This document shows positions 49,946-61,520 of a stretch of DNA of 64,000 nucleotides, in pieces (position 1 is the stretch's first letter; the number at the start of each line of letters is the position of its first letter). The stretch is from Riptortus pedestris. Lineage: Eukaryota > Arthropoda > Insecta > Hemiptera > Alydidae. The stretch lies in NCBI GenBank assembly GCA_019009955.1, contig CM032232.1, forward strand, positions 55,397,001 to 55,461,000, read 5' to 3'. The notes under the pieces were generated by a model. It was given only the letters and a program-made list of their open reading frames with translations. It made no database searches and was not told the origin of the DNA. A program made the position numbers and the translations under genes.

Positions 49946-50161
49946 CCTTATTTAACCAACCCCAAATACTTGCACAATTCTGACAAGTAAACCCTTCACA
50001 TTTTCACATTAATGCGTACACATCCATATTTTTCGTTTGATGGGTCCCTTTTTCTCTTAATTTTTAATTTATCAACTACGGCAATTTTGTACACATTCAG
50101 GACCCCTTTTTAGACTCCAGACATGCGACACTACTTGAAATAACTTAAAACGGATTTTATT

Positions 50162-50387
50162 GAAATTTAATTATTTATTAACGTCCACTTTTAGGAACTA
50201 AGGCTAACCGGGACGGGTTATCTACAGGTTACCACCCTTTTCTAGCCAGGGTGGCACTCAGGATTTTATTTAAGAATTTCGTCACTAAGTAAATTTCTTT
50301 GCCCAGGCGGGAATCGAACTCGCTACTCTAGGTTTACCATGTGAGATTAAGGTCAACGCTTTAAATCACATGGCTAACCTGAGCCCC
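50162..50387 (-). mobile_element. tRNA-derived SINE, full length
   Basis: Best-preserved copy in the window. The tRNA-like head is at the right with box B complement 'gcgggaatcgaactcgc', the body at the left. Flanking 14-bp direct repeats (50148-50161 and 50388-50401) share GATTTTATT and differ at two positions. Confidence 0.85.
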
Positions 50388-50474
50388 AAATAGATTTTAT
50401 TTGTTCAAATGCTAATTTCTAGCTTTTATATCCTTCTTTTTCCTTAAAACATATCATGTATTAAAATATTAATT

Positions 50475-50595
50475 TAAAACATATGATTCGGAGGGGCTCA
50501 ATTTAGTCATTTTGGTTAAAGCGTTGACTTCAATCTCAGGTCAAAAAGTGTACTTTATTTAATAATAATAATAATAATAATAAAACATATGATTC
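50475..50595 (+). repeat. SINE head fragment with (AAT)n
   Basis: 'ggttaaagcgttgacttcaa' matches the tRNA-like head. It stops before box B and runs into an (AAT)n tract at about 50557-50582. Confidence 0.55.
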
Positions 50596-50933
50596 AATTT
50601 AATGAAAATTTGAATTATTATAAACAGCTGATTTCTTAATGGAAATAATTAACTACGTATATAACACTCCCGTATAAGATATTAATATTATTTCCTTAAC
50701 TAATGCATATCGAGTTTTGTTTAATTAGAATTGTCTCATTTTTTTCTTATTACTCACGCGTACATAAACAATTTTAATTTCAATTCTATTAAAAATTTAT
50801 ATTTATCGGTGTATTAGAATATGTCAAAAATTAAGGAAGACATTTTATTTTTATTTTGCCCAATATGCCTGAACTTTAAAAATAATATATATACATTTGT
50901 GGGTATATGAGTGTGAGAATATGTACACTCACA

Positions 50934-50937
<4 letters not shown>

Positions 50938-51026
<89 letters not shown>
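50938..51026. repeat. (AC)n(AT)n microsatellite
   Basis: About 35 AC units, then about 9 AT units. Cys/Val-rich frames here are repeat translations. Confidence 0.95.
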
Positions 51027-51029
51027 GTA

Positions 51030-51420
51030 ATGTACATACATGTATGGAGTTAGTAGGTGGTGGGGGTTGAGTAACCCCTATCTGAGGGGTGTAGGTGGGA
51101 GGAGCGGGGGTGTGGCGTAGCGTGGGTGCCGGTCGCCATCTTGCTTCTCTTCCCTCCCCGTGCAGGTGTTCTTTGTTTTCCTCTCTAGGCATTCCGCTGA
51201 GGCTGGAGCAAGGCAAGCGAATAGTATAGCCAGTACTGTCCCCAGTCCCAATTGTCACACGCTGTATCATCTTCCCAGAGGAACAACACCTGGCCGTCAT
51301 CTACTCCCGGGATTGGGCTTTACTCGAACAGGATACGGGATGTTTATCGGGTTCCTGTTCGAAGATGACTTGGTCGGCTTATCCCTATACGGAAAGAAAG
51401 AAAGAAAGTGATAAATGAAC
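51030..51420. other. GC-rich island of unknown role in intron 2
   Basis: Sharply more GC-rich than its flanks. It contains 'gtcgccatcttgcttctctt', with a YY1-like GCCATCTTG next to a pyrimidine tract as seen at some housekeeping promoters. An 83-codon + strand frame at 51160-51411 has no recognisable family. It could be an alternative promoter, enhancer or decayed exon. Confidence 0.35.
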
Positions 51421-53329
51421 GGTTCTATATTATAGTCAAGGTGTAAAAAATATATATTCATACGAATCAGCTGAAACTTATTAAAATAAAGTCAAAGAAA
51501 AAAAAAAGAAAAAGATTTTAAGGTAGTAGAAATTCTAAAAAGTAAACTAAAACTAGCCCACATGTAAATTCAACATCTATAACCACTGATAAAATAACAT
51601 GAATATTTAAGAAGAACCAATTTAACCTGCTTTTTCAATTTGTATTCCATTATAGTATCCCTTTTAAGAATTAATATACATTCAGCGCATATCATACATA
51701 ATGTACATTTGTACCAAATTATTTATAGTAAAATAATACAAATAAATTACAATGTTCAAAACAAATTTGAGACATCAAATCTTTTCCTATATGATAACGC
51801 GGTACCAATAGCGGATACCTGTAGGCTGTTAAATAATCTCCTGGAGTCCAAAAATATCTATTAATTTTTATTTTCAGGCTTACTTTGTAATAACAGTGTT
51901 CCCAATCATTTTTTTACATAAAGTTATATTGAGTAATATGTTACAACTTTCCACTTTTTTAAAATTTAGTATTTAACCTGGCATGAGGTGCACATTATTT
52001 TGTAACTAGATAAAGCCAACAAGAATCGACGAAAGGGCATTAGAAAAAGAGATTATTTAAAATTAAAAATTAAATTTCATCTTTTCGAGAAATAAGTTTT
52101 ATATAAGGTTTTTTCAATACTTTTTGTCGCTTCATCTTATTGATACAAATTATTTAACAGCAGTCGCTCTATGATCTTAAAAATAAAGAATTGTGAAGTA
52201 ATGGATATTTCGATTTTTTTTTTTTTTAAATCGATTGATATTTATTTCAAACCTTCTTAAAATGTCGGATGTCCATTCATTGTATACTGCAGGTGTTTCG
52301 GTAGCTATTCAAATCGACAATTTTACTAATTTTACAATCAATAATAAAGATAATATAATGATAAAAAATAATTAAAAAAAAACATACGTATACAATTAAT
52401 TACGTCTGAAAGTTTTGGAGTAAAACTACATACACTTCTTGAAAGTCCAATTTTTGAATTAAGTCCCAAGGTGTATGAAAGTATGATCTGGTTTGTTGGC
52501 AAGAGAAGTTTCGGTTTGTAATGTAATGAATTTGATATTTTGTCTTTGAGGTGGCCTTGTGTTGTAGGTACACATTTACTTTTAATCGAATCGGTTAATT
52601 AAATTTCAATAAACAACTTCTGTTAAATAAAGCCCATAAATCAAATTTAAAAAAAAAAAAACCTATGCAAATAATTAGAGCAGAAAAAGTTTGCTGGACT
52701 TAACCTTTCTGACTCGCGCGGCAGCAGTAAAAACACGCACCATGAAATGAACCTCTGTGTCCAATTGGAGTACAGGCCATAGCTGGTGTCTCTCACTGAA
52801 TATGTTTGTCTCAGCTAAACTAAATACTTGTTGTTTTACGTTATTATTTCTTACTTTTGTTTTGGTATGTTCTCTTTTAGAGTTCTCATTTAAAAAGAAG
52901 TTGGAAAATGTCTTTAGTTGTCTGCTTTTGCTACGTTTTAGTTCTGAAACTCTGTATTCGCGGACATTGTTGGTGTTAATCCATTGGCTGGCTAGTTGAC
53001 TTTTCTTGTTAGCAAAAACTGTGAAATCATATAAGTTTATATCCCGACTGGTTTTTACCTATGGCATTTCTTCCAGCACAGACAATTGAAATTTGTTCCC
53101 CTCACTCTCTCTCTTCCTTCTGTACTTTTGGGTACATCTATGTTACAATTAAGTTTTTGGTAATCGGTAACACATTATTTGTAATTAGATTTTTCACATG
53201 AGTTCCAGTAAGACGTACGATAAAATATTACTCTTGTTGTAAAAATCCTTTGTCGGCATCGCATGACTATTAAATTATCTACACAAAGTGATTTGATGTC
53301 ATTCATATAAAATTGTTTACTTTGAAAGT
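51421..53329. other. Unassigned intronic sequence
   Basis: AT-rich. The 80-codon frame at 52757-52999 has no supporting features. Confidence 0.4.
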
Positions 53330-53720
53330 AATGAACGAAATCTCCGTTCCAATAACTCGGCCCAAAAAATGTCGAAGAACATAATTTTTTGACCTTTTTT
53401 TTGTTAAAATTGTTGTGTACATATTTGTGGGTCACTTCCGTTCCCCTTTTAGCCTTCGAACACATTATATCCCATTCTAATCCTCCCTTCTGCCTCTTAA
53501 TCGATTTTAATCCAAACAGGAGGCGCACAATTAAACGGTAAGGTAGTTTTAATTATGAAATTTTAACATTCTGAGGCCCGTTGATGAGTTGCGTACATAA
53601 GTGCTGCAAAATTAGACAAATTTGATTCAGGAAGAGTCAAAATGGATAATTCCGTAAACCGAAAATTTTGGCGATTACAATATTTAAAATAATTATCGGT
53701 TACCATTATGTTTCATCCAT
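53330..53720 (-). repeat. Family R3 dispersed repeat, inverted
   Basis: 'cgattttaatccaaacagga', 'ggcgcac' and 'ggataattccgtaaaccgaa' are complements of family blocks. Confidence 0.5.
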
Positions 53721-55808
53721 TTGACTTTTCCTTCATCCCCGCCAGAAAAAAATAAAATGTTAATAATGTCAGTTAATAATGATAATAAAAAATTGGGAGA
53801 CGTATTTATTACTGGAGTATTCATGAAGATTTATAAATAGTGTTTGAACGGGATGACATAAGTGCTCAGTTTCTGCTGGACGGTACGCTTTCCATAAATG
53901 GGCGCCAATTGCAGTATCAACGATTCCTTCGCTCAACAATACTCCAGCAACAATGTCACTCCAGCCGTCAAGCTCTCGACCATATTCCAGCTGGCATACC
54001 ATCATCGACTCCAGAATTCAAACCAATCAATCCAACTGGAATTCCAATATGGTCGTGTTAAAACGCCTAAAACGATGAGCAATGAGTAATGCATAATCAT
54101 GGATTCCATGTGTTTAAAGTAATTCGGTCTGGGAAGTTAGAAACCACTCCTTACAAAGACTGTCATGCAATCTGAAAATCATGTATTGGAATTAAGAGGC
54201 TCAGAAACAGAATTGTATGTTAAAATAGTTACTTTGACAAAAATGAAGTTTTCGCACTATAACCAAGTTTTCTTCCCTTTGTGAGGAGAAAAGTTGTCCT
54301 AGAGACATTGACTTCCGATTTTGGCCCCCTGTTTCGTATTACATAACAAGTAATTATGTATAATAAAAATAATATCAAACACATTACCAAGTACAGTATC
54401 AATAACCTTTTTTACTAATCTAACAATAAATTACTGTATATTTTCAGTTTTGCCCGACTCTGTATATATCTGCACCTTGTCTAAATTTTTACTAACGCCA
54501 TGTTAGGGTGGCAAGACTGTATCTATACAAAATTCATCATATGTCCACTTATGCAGGTTACGAATGTATAGCTTTTTAACTAACCTCGAGCTCCAAGTCT
54601 TTATTTTCGTAGTGTGGAATCATTTCTTGTTCGTATCATTGAAATTCAGGAGCTTCCCTAAACGTCATGCAGAACGGATGGACACAAAAACAATTGGTCT
54701 GAGCGGAAACCGAATTCGAAAATAGAAGCCATTGATATTTCAAATTATATAATGGGAGTTGTAAACATAACCATGCAGTATTTCACTTTTTAAAACATAA
54801 TCACATTTTTGAAAAATTATAATGTAGGACAATGCTGAAATTACATGCAGAAATGAGCATACTTATGTAAATGTGTACTACACTGACTAAAACTGATACG
54901 CTCAATTGCCCCTGTTGCGAAATGCAACTAAAATAAGATAAAATAAATAAAAAATATAAATTCATATAATCAATATGTATTTTATAAAGTTATTTGTAGG
55001 AAACATTGATACATTTCACATGAGGACACAATTACGTTTCTGCTCGAACTCCTAATTGGTATTATCATATATTCGGGTTCGCAGATGAATTTATCAAGTT
55101 ACGCGAATAGCCACAAGTAAATCTTGCATACATCGACATTCAGAAGAGATAAGAACCTTGTTGAAGAGGAAAAAAAATCTTGTGAAACGTAACTAAAACA
55201 AGCATTGACCTTTGGAAAATGTCCGAAGGAATAACCAGTCTTTCAACCCAGAAAGAGACGCCTGAGAAATCTCTCAGGAAGTCGTAGTAAAACCATCAAA
55301 ATGGCGGAGTAAATATTCTAAATGAGTGTCGGGGGGGGGGGGGTCGGAGTACTTAGACGAAACGAGATAGCCTCAGCACGCAGGGCCACCCGCGTGATGA
55401 AGTTGTAGCCTCTCTCGCAACCTTTTACGCATTATAATCAATGAACTGGGCAAAACAAACAGCTCATTCACAAACCGTATCTTCGGCAAAACCACTAGTT
55501 TCTCCTTTCATCTTTGCCCACTCTCATTTCGTGGAAATTATCTCTCATTTCTTTCCCATTCCCCCCCCCTCCCTGCCCAAAATTACCGAGAAAATAATCG
55601 CGTTTCTTCTTTCCGCTTTGCGCATGTTCTTTAAACGGCAAGCCCTTATACAATTTGTAAAAAAAAATAGATAACTCATTGAGAAACCTAAATACTACAA
55701 CAGATACCAAACTAGGACCATTAAAACAAAACACACAACGCAGAATTATAATAATTTGTTGGATTGTCAATGTTTTGAATGAAACTCTCCAAAATTCAAA
55801 GCATTAGC
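53721..55808. other. Unassigned intronic sequence
   Basis: A G-run at about 55330-55342 and a C-run near 55561. Otherwise no recognisable feature. Confidence 0.4.
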
Positions 55809-56030
55809 ACTATTAAACTCCTTACAACAGTTATATTTATTTACTATTAAACTCCTTACAACAGTTATAATATTTATTTACTATTAAACTCCTTACAACA
55901 GTTATAATATTTATTTACTATTAAACTCCTTACAACAGTTATAATATTTATTTACTATTAAACTCCTTACAACAGTTATAATATTTATTTACTATTAAAC
56001 TCCTTACAACAGTTATAATATTTATTTACC
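55809..56030 (+). repeat. 37-bp tandem repeat upstream of exon 3
   Basis: The unit starts CTATTAAACTCCTTACAACA and continues through TTATAATATTTATTTA. Copies start at about 55810, 55844, 55881, 55918 and onward every 37 bp. The first copy lacks three bases and the others are virtually identical. The array ends about 60 bp before the exon 3 acceptor. Confidence 0.9.
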
Positions 56031-56092
56031 ACCACATTTTTTTATTTTATTCAACGTTTTACTAAAGTGGATATTTTTTTTTCTTGTTGTAG

Positions 56093-56233
56093 GTTCGAAG
56101 TACGTTCAACCAACCTCTTCGAGCACACCATGAGACCTGGGTGCCACGCAGGTATAAGTGGCTACCGAGCAAAGAAAATATTCCTAAAGAGCTAGGCGAA
56201 AAAACGCCAAGTGACCACTTCAACGGAGGGAAG
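56093..56233 (+). CDS. Cytokine-like gene, coding exon 3 (AB loop)
   Basis: Runs from acceptor 'ttcttgttgtag' to donor 'gggaag|gtaaat', 141 bases or 47 whole codons (residues 95-141), phase 0 at both ends. It starts VRSTFNQPLRAHHETW and then has the basic/aromatic VPRRYKWLP. It is proline-rich and poor in helix-forming pattern, as expected for the long crossover loop between helices A and B. The 'FNQP' shortly after helix A is reminiscent of CLCF1-type proteins (inference). A 37-bp tandem repeat ends about 60 bp before the acceptor. Confidence 0.8.
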
Positions 56234-56398
56234 GTAAATATCAGAAACAAAATTTAATGATATAAAACATAATTTTATAGATCTATTTATTTAAAGAAGA
56301 AATACATAGCTTAAAAAAAACTCATTTAAACTCACAATCATGTGAGCATAAATATAATTTATCCGATGAATAATTATAAAACTTTTTTTATTTTACAG

Positions 56399-56536
56399 CT
56401 GGATAAAAGCTTAGAAAGGAGTTACGAGTACTTGCAGAGGATTGCAGTAGGGCTGGAGCAAGTGCACCATGACAAAAAGAGAGAGAAAGAGGAGTTTACA
56501 GAAGAGTTCGAGAAAGTCATGTACAAGCTTAGACTT
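56399..56536 (+). CDS. Cytokine-like gene, coding exon 4 (helices B and C start)
   Basis: Runs from acceptor 'tttattttacag' to donor 'agactt|gtaagt', 138 bases or 46 codons (residues 142-187), phase 0 at both ends. Residues 142-165 (LDKSLERSYEYLQRIAVGLE and onward) have heptad-like hydrophobic spacing and are assigned to helix B. A charged turn DKKREKEE follows, then helix C begins (FTEEFEKVMYKLRL). Intron 3 before it is only 165 bp. Confidence 0.85.
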
Positions 56537-58093
56537 GTAAGTTCAGTTAAATATTTTATAAAAAGTATACTCGTAAAAAGTATATATTATAAATGTATAT
56601 ATATATTAAAAATAAATATAACTAAAAGGTCATAAAAACCGGGATTCAGAGGGTTATGTTTTTAGCAGATTTCTATTGAGTATGTACAACGCCAGTTTCG
56701 TTAACAGTATAAGAGTCTTAAGTAGGAATCAGGAGAGCTCCATATAATTAAATACCTTGACTCAAAAATAAATAATATAATTGCTTCATAGAAACAAAAC
56801 ATTATAAATACAGAATAATAAATAACATGAATACATAAAAAATGAAGTCTTTGGTGTACAAAAAAAAAATAAAAACAGAGGACAAAGGGGCAGATATTGC
56901 CAGGATTCTGTGACGTCACTACTAGTGAGTCGGACCTCTATGGCATGAAATCTTAGCTTTGCGGCGGTCGGTTCTCCTTGGCCAAAGTGTAAAGCGAAAG
57001 GTTTTTATAAGGATTTTATTTATTGATTTCGTCACTAAATAAATTACAATTGCCCAGGTGGGAATCGAACTCACGATTCTAGGTTTTCCAAGTGAGATTG
57101 AGTCTAAACAGTTTAACTCACGTCTCTTCGTACAAAGTAGTAAACATTTGAAAGGACCTCATTTTCCTACTATATAGGTGGACGTTTGAGTTTTTTTTTT
57201 TTATTAATATAACTGCGTGCAACTTTAAGCGTTTTTACTTCGAGAGAAATTCGCTAAAATGAAGATACATAATTTTTAATGAATTGGTTAATTATTCAAG
57301 TAATTAATAATTAATACGTCACTTCGTTTTAAAAATGATGTATTTGATGCCTTTATTTATTTAGAGCAAAAGGCCGATTTGCTCAGGAAAATGTCACTAA
57401 ATGTCAATTAAAATTATAAAATGAAAAATGGCGAAATTAAAGACATCATACATCATAAAAAAAAATTAAAAAAAAAACATAATAAAAATATGCCAACCGG
57501 AATAAGTGAAACGAAACAATCTAAAAACATTATCAACAAATAAATTATATATGGTTAAAATAAATTTAGAATATTGCCAATTAATACTAGGGTATTTGTT
57601 CACAATTAAAAATGTCAATAATGAATCAGTAGGTGTCTTGAAACTCCAATAGAATAAAAATATGATAAATGATAATGATTTAATGAATAGAAATTTTAAA
57701 CATTTTTAACTTTAAAAAGAATGATTGCATCCAAAACTAAAAAGATCACTTTATTTTATTATTATTTATTAACGTCCACTTTATGCAACTAAGGCTAATT
57801 GGGACGGGTTATCTAAAGGTTACCACGCTTTTTTAGCCAGGGTAGGACTAAGGATTTTATTTAGTGAATTCCGTCACTAAATAAATTCCTATTGCCCAGG
57901 GCGGGAATCGAACTCGCCACTCTAGATTTACCATGTGAGATTGAAGTCAACGCTTTAACTCGCAGGGCTTATCTGAGCCCCGAAAAGATCACTTATAACC
58001 AAAATTCATTAATTTAATATTTAGTTTTAGCTTTTAGTTAATGACTTAATTTTTAATTAAAGTTTAATTAATTTTTGTTGTTGTTCTGTTTAG
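56537..58093. other. Intron 4, with repeat insertions
   Basis: Contains a partial SINE at 57010-57130 (minus; 'aggtgggaatcgaactcacg'), a decayed HINE-like 3' end at 57147-57260 and a full SINE at 57752-57982. The rest is AT-rich. Confidence 0.6.
57752..57982 (-). mobile_element. tRNA-derived SINE with 12-bp TSD
   Basis: Full reverse-strand copy between perfect AAAAGATCACTT repeats at 57740-57751 and 57983-57994. Box B complement 'gggcgggaatcgaactcgcc'. Confidence 0.88.
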
Positions 58094-58309
58094 GTTCTGT
58101 GTGAGGTTTGGAGCGCCTTGACGGAGCGGAATCCCAACACGCAGATCATTGACGTCGAGAGGTCGGTGATGGATCCCAAACTGAGAACTATCACCGACAG
58201 GTCGACCCGACATCTGAGGGACTGGTTCATATACCGGGACTTCATGAACTGCCTCGAGTATCTCATAGACATGTGCGAGTACTTCAAGGCGCAGTCGGTG
58301 AGCCAGTGA
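58094..58309 (+). CDS. Cytokine-like gene, terminal coding exon 5 (helices C end and D)
   Basis: Runs from acceptor 'tctgtttag' to a TGA at 58307-58309, giving 71 residues (188-258). It opens with VLCEVWSALTER, completing helix C. A loop with NPNTQIIDVERSVMDPKLR follows, then a long C-terminal amphipathic helix D: residues 222-254, including HLRDWFIYRDFMNCLEYL and MCEYFKAQ. A Trp-bearing helix D with closely spaced aromatic and leucine residues resembles IL-6/CLCF1-type cytokines. Cys190, Cys240 and Cys248, together with Cys48 in exon 2, are the four cysteines of the mature part. Strong third-position G/C bias supports coding. Confidence 0.88.
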   Translation, partial: VLCEVWSALTERNPNTQIIDVERSVMDPKLRTITDRSTRHLRDWFIYRDFMNCLEYLIDMCEYFKAQSVSQ

Positions 58310-58405
58310 GCCGTCCTTCTAAAGGAACTCTCACCGCCGCCACCGCCGTGGAAAAAGAAAGGAAATGAGGAAAAATTCGCTCAAGAAAAAAAGAAGAGAA
58401 ACAGC

Positions 58406-58614
58406 AAGGCTAGAAGCCATCGACTAAACAACAAGGAAGGCTGGAAGCCATCGACTAAACAACATGAAAGGCTGGAAGCCATCGACTAAACAACATGAAA
58501 GGCTGGAAGCCATCGACTAAACAACATGAAAGGCTGGAAGCCATCGACTAAACAACATGAAAGGCTGGAAGCCATCGACTAAACAACAAATAAGGCTGGA
58601 AGCCATCGACTAAG
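58406..58614 (+). repeat. 31-bp tandem repeat in 3'UTR
   Basis: Seven copies of a unit reading AAGGCTGGAAGCCATCGACT and then AAACAACATGA. The middle copies are identical, and the first and last differ by a few bases. Each contains GGCT-GGA-AGCC, a short hairpin. It starts about 100 bases after the stop codon. Confidence 0.92.
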
Positions 58615-59072
58615 TCTCAACCCATCGCCCCAACCCCTCCCTTTAGATGTAGTCATATTTATTTATAATCGAAGAAAAATAATTAGAAAAATAAAAAAAA
58701 ATAATGAAAACTATTTCGAATGTTCCTTGATGTATTTATTGAAATTTGTATATTTTGTATTTGTTTTGAATACTGTATGTATGTATATTATATGCGTGAA
58801 TGTTTTGAGTCGTGAGAAAGAGTAAAATGTCTTTTTATTACAAAAAATTTAAAAATGTTTACAAAAAAAAAAATGAAAGATTTGTCTTGCCCGTGCTATG
58901 CGCGTTGTATATTTATTATAGATATTTATTTTATAGAAATCGACGTTGTATTATATAGATGTTATGTATTATTTTTGCCATTTTAATTGATTGTATGCTT
59001 GTTTTTTTTTATTTTATTTTTATCTTCTTTATGACTGTGATATAATATATAGGAAATATTTATTGAAGCACT

Positions 59073-59078
59073 AATAAA
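59073..59078 (+). terminator. Polyadenylation signal
   Basis: AATAAA followed by a GT-containing stretch ('gtagtgtaagatgtt') 12-25 bases on. A second AATAAA at 58690-58695 could give a shorter 3'UTR that keeps only the first AU-rich motif. Confidence 0.5.
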
Positions 59079-59095
59079 AGATGAAAGTAGTGTAA

Positions 59096-59565
59096 GATGT
59101 TAAAAACGTATTTTTATTTTTTTTTACACCCTTTTCTTTATGAAATGCATTTACATTATATATATATATATATAAATATCTACTGCCGAAGTGAGGAGGA
59201 ATACTATCCAGTACAGTATAGTCAACTGATTATGTTGTGTGTGAATAATATATGCTTTGACACACCAATTAAATAAAAATAAAAATAACATTATATATTC
59301 ATTATAGTATTTCATAAAATGATGAGTTTGGATGCAGCGAAAGTGGCAAATAGCAATTGTGAGGAAAATCAAAAATATTAATATGAAATAAACATAAACT
59401 ACGGAAATATAGCATGAGTAGTGGTTGATTCGTTTTAGCCAACATATTTTGGTTACATTGATCGTTATGAATCATTCTTAATAAAAATAATTAACAATAA
59501 AAATAGTTTTCTTTCTTAATTTATATAGGTCTTAACCGAACTAAACGAAACTCCTTATACGATTT
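59096..59565. other. Unassigned downstream sequence
   Basis: AT-rich, with a short (TA)n at about 59157-59174. Nothing else recognised. Confidence 0.4.
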
Positions 59566-59569
59566 GGTA

Positions 59570-60373
59570 TTAACCCCCTGATTATAAGCTATATTAAGAT
59601 TTTGAGGTACGAACATGAGTGGGGGTTATAAGGAAGGTCTGAAATATAAAATCGCGATATTTCGTAACCTATTCATTTTTCGGCAAACGTGCATATAACA
59701 AAAGTTGTTTATTTTGTTATTTAGAGTAACTTTTGTTATATTCAGTTTTTTCCTATACTGAAGTATATATGAGGTATACACGAAAAACTATAGAAGGGGT
59801 CAACAATGTTATAGGACATGAAAGTCTAAATCAGCGATCAAGAATGATCACTTGAGAGGTGCACCCAGTTATTTCTGGTCTCTATTAACTCAGCTCCGTT
59901 AATATATGTTATATTTTACTGAACATGCTAAGTACCATTAAAAATTTACAGTTCACTTTCCAAACAGACAAGAGTATTTTTAATAGTGGTTATTACCTAT
60001 AGAAAACAGCTGCAATCCAAGTGGTGCATTGGACCACTTTTGAAGAAATGAACGTTTGTTCATAGATGGTCCGGAATGCCGAATTCTTTCTGTGATTATG
60101 AATAATATGGTTAATACAATAATCTACGATTATATTATATATAAAAAAAGATACATGCTCAGGAAACGGGTAATATATTGTGTATTTTGTAGAATTAAGT
60201 ACATAACAAATACTTTTATTAATATCACTTCCCCAGCACACCGGACTCGGGTGTAAATCCTAATCATTGAGACTGGAAAATGTAAAAATATTGTACAAAG
60301 TAAAGCCCACCAAAAAAATACCATCATCATTCAGCCTCAAATGATTCCGGGCGAAGCGGGTTACCTTAGCTAG
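59570..60373 (+). mobile_element. Helitron, 5' end diverged or truncated
   Basis: The 3' end reads 'ccgggcgaagcggg' (hairpin), 'ttaccttag' and CTAG (60370-60373), followed by T. Bases 60210-60345 are closely related, inverted, to 62400-62540 of the other Helitron. Bases 59600-59750 match its internal repeat ('gagtgggggttataagg'). A clear TC 5' terminus was not found, so the left edge is approximate. Confidence 0.65.
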
Positions 60374-61165
60374 TATATTATATGTTTCACAAATTTATGG
60401 TGATCATAGTAGGGAAATTGATTAATCAATTTTATTTATTATACACCATCAATTTACCCATAATAGTTATTCCAAAAGCCTTCTTTTTTTGTAAAACACT
60501 TCTGTAAGTTTCCTAAGTGCTTTAATGCGCTTATAGAATAAAGTTCTACCCTCAGCAGGCCATCGGTCTGTTATTTTCAACAGTTCCTCTTTTAAACGAC
60601 GACTCTTGTCATTGTTTGTTGGCGACTTTAGATTTGGAGTCATGTATGAGATGGTTGTATGTGAGTTTATTAGTAAAATCGGAAGGGCATAATTGGTTGG
60701 TAGTAGGTTTGAAACTATATTCCAACATTACATGCCAATTTCACGTAAGTAAGAAATTCCTTAATAGGCCGTAGTAGCACAAAGAAGACGTTAATAAATA
60801 TCATAATAACTAAGTAATTTAGTAAACGTGTACAATGCTGTCAAAAGACATGATTGTCAGGTTCATTTCTAGAAATGATATCGTCCTCAGCACATTTTCG
60901 TGATTCCTAAATCGCTTTGCATCGTCTGGTTAGAGGTTTTTCATAAGTAATAATTCGTCTGCTTTTTTAACAATTTTTGAACTTAATTAAGTATCTATTT
61001 TTTCTAGCCATCTATATATTTGGGAAAAAACTTATAATTCAAAGCCGTGTTTTAGATACCCTAAATAACGCATAAAGTAAATTTACCACGTTATGATGAT
61101 TTCTGACATTGTACGCCCCTCAATTGTACTTATCTCCTATTATTGAATTTAGTGTTGTATAAACA
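60374..61165. other. Unassigned sequence with SINE tail trace
   Basis: 'ggccgtagtagcacaaagaa' near 60768 recalls a SINE tail. Nothing else recognised. Confidence 0.4.
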
Positions 61166-61169
61166 AAAC

Positions 61170-61520
61170 TCGGTCAGTCAGGGGCTGCCCGTAAAGTAAG
61201 CAGTTGCCAAGTCCTCTCATGAACTACTACTGATCTCATCTCACCACATATTCCCTATTTCCAAATACAAATCCGAAGAGGCGGTCAATAGAATCTTAAT
61301 TAATGACGTGATCACACAATATATTTGCATGTTTCTCATCTAGTAAAGATCTATTGAAAACAATATTGATTATTTACATCTTGGAATTAGACGTTTCACG
61401 ATATATTCGCTTATTATGAAAGAGCGATGATTATTACTGGGGGTTTACTCAATGATAAAATTTAAAAAAAAATCAAAAATCTCGGTAAATATTCAAGATA
61501 GAGAAACAGTACAAAGAACG
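61170..61520 (+). repeat. HINE-like element, 5' half
   Basis: 5' end 'cagtcaggggctgcccgtaa' and 'aagcag', then 'attaatgacgtgatcacaca' and 'atctcggtaaatattcaaga'. It stops before the TA region. Confidence 0.6.

Larger units (their letters stand above)
58310..59095 (+). other. 3'UTR of the cytokine-like gene, with AU-rich elements
   Basis: From the stop codon to just past the polyadenylation signal. ATTTA pentamers occur repeatedly (near 58660, 58734, 58911, 58924 and 59059). TTATTTATA at 58659-58667 fits the destabilising nonamer UUAUUUA(U/A)(U/A). Such elements are typical of short-lived cytokine mRNAs, so a regulatory role is inferred. Confidence 0.6.

Noticed and set aside
50162..50387. 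Functional tRNA gene
   Set aside because: Box B is good, but the cloverleaf is imperfect and the sequence continues into a conserved SINE body with TSDs, so it is a SINE head.
51160..51411. Extra exon of the cytokine-like gene
   Set aside because: 'gtgcag' could act as an acceptor, but no good donor in a compatible phase was found, and the translation lacks helix pattern. Kept only as a GC-rich island.
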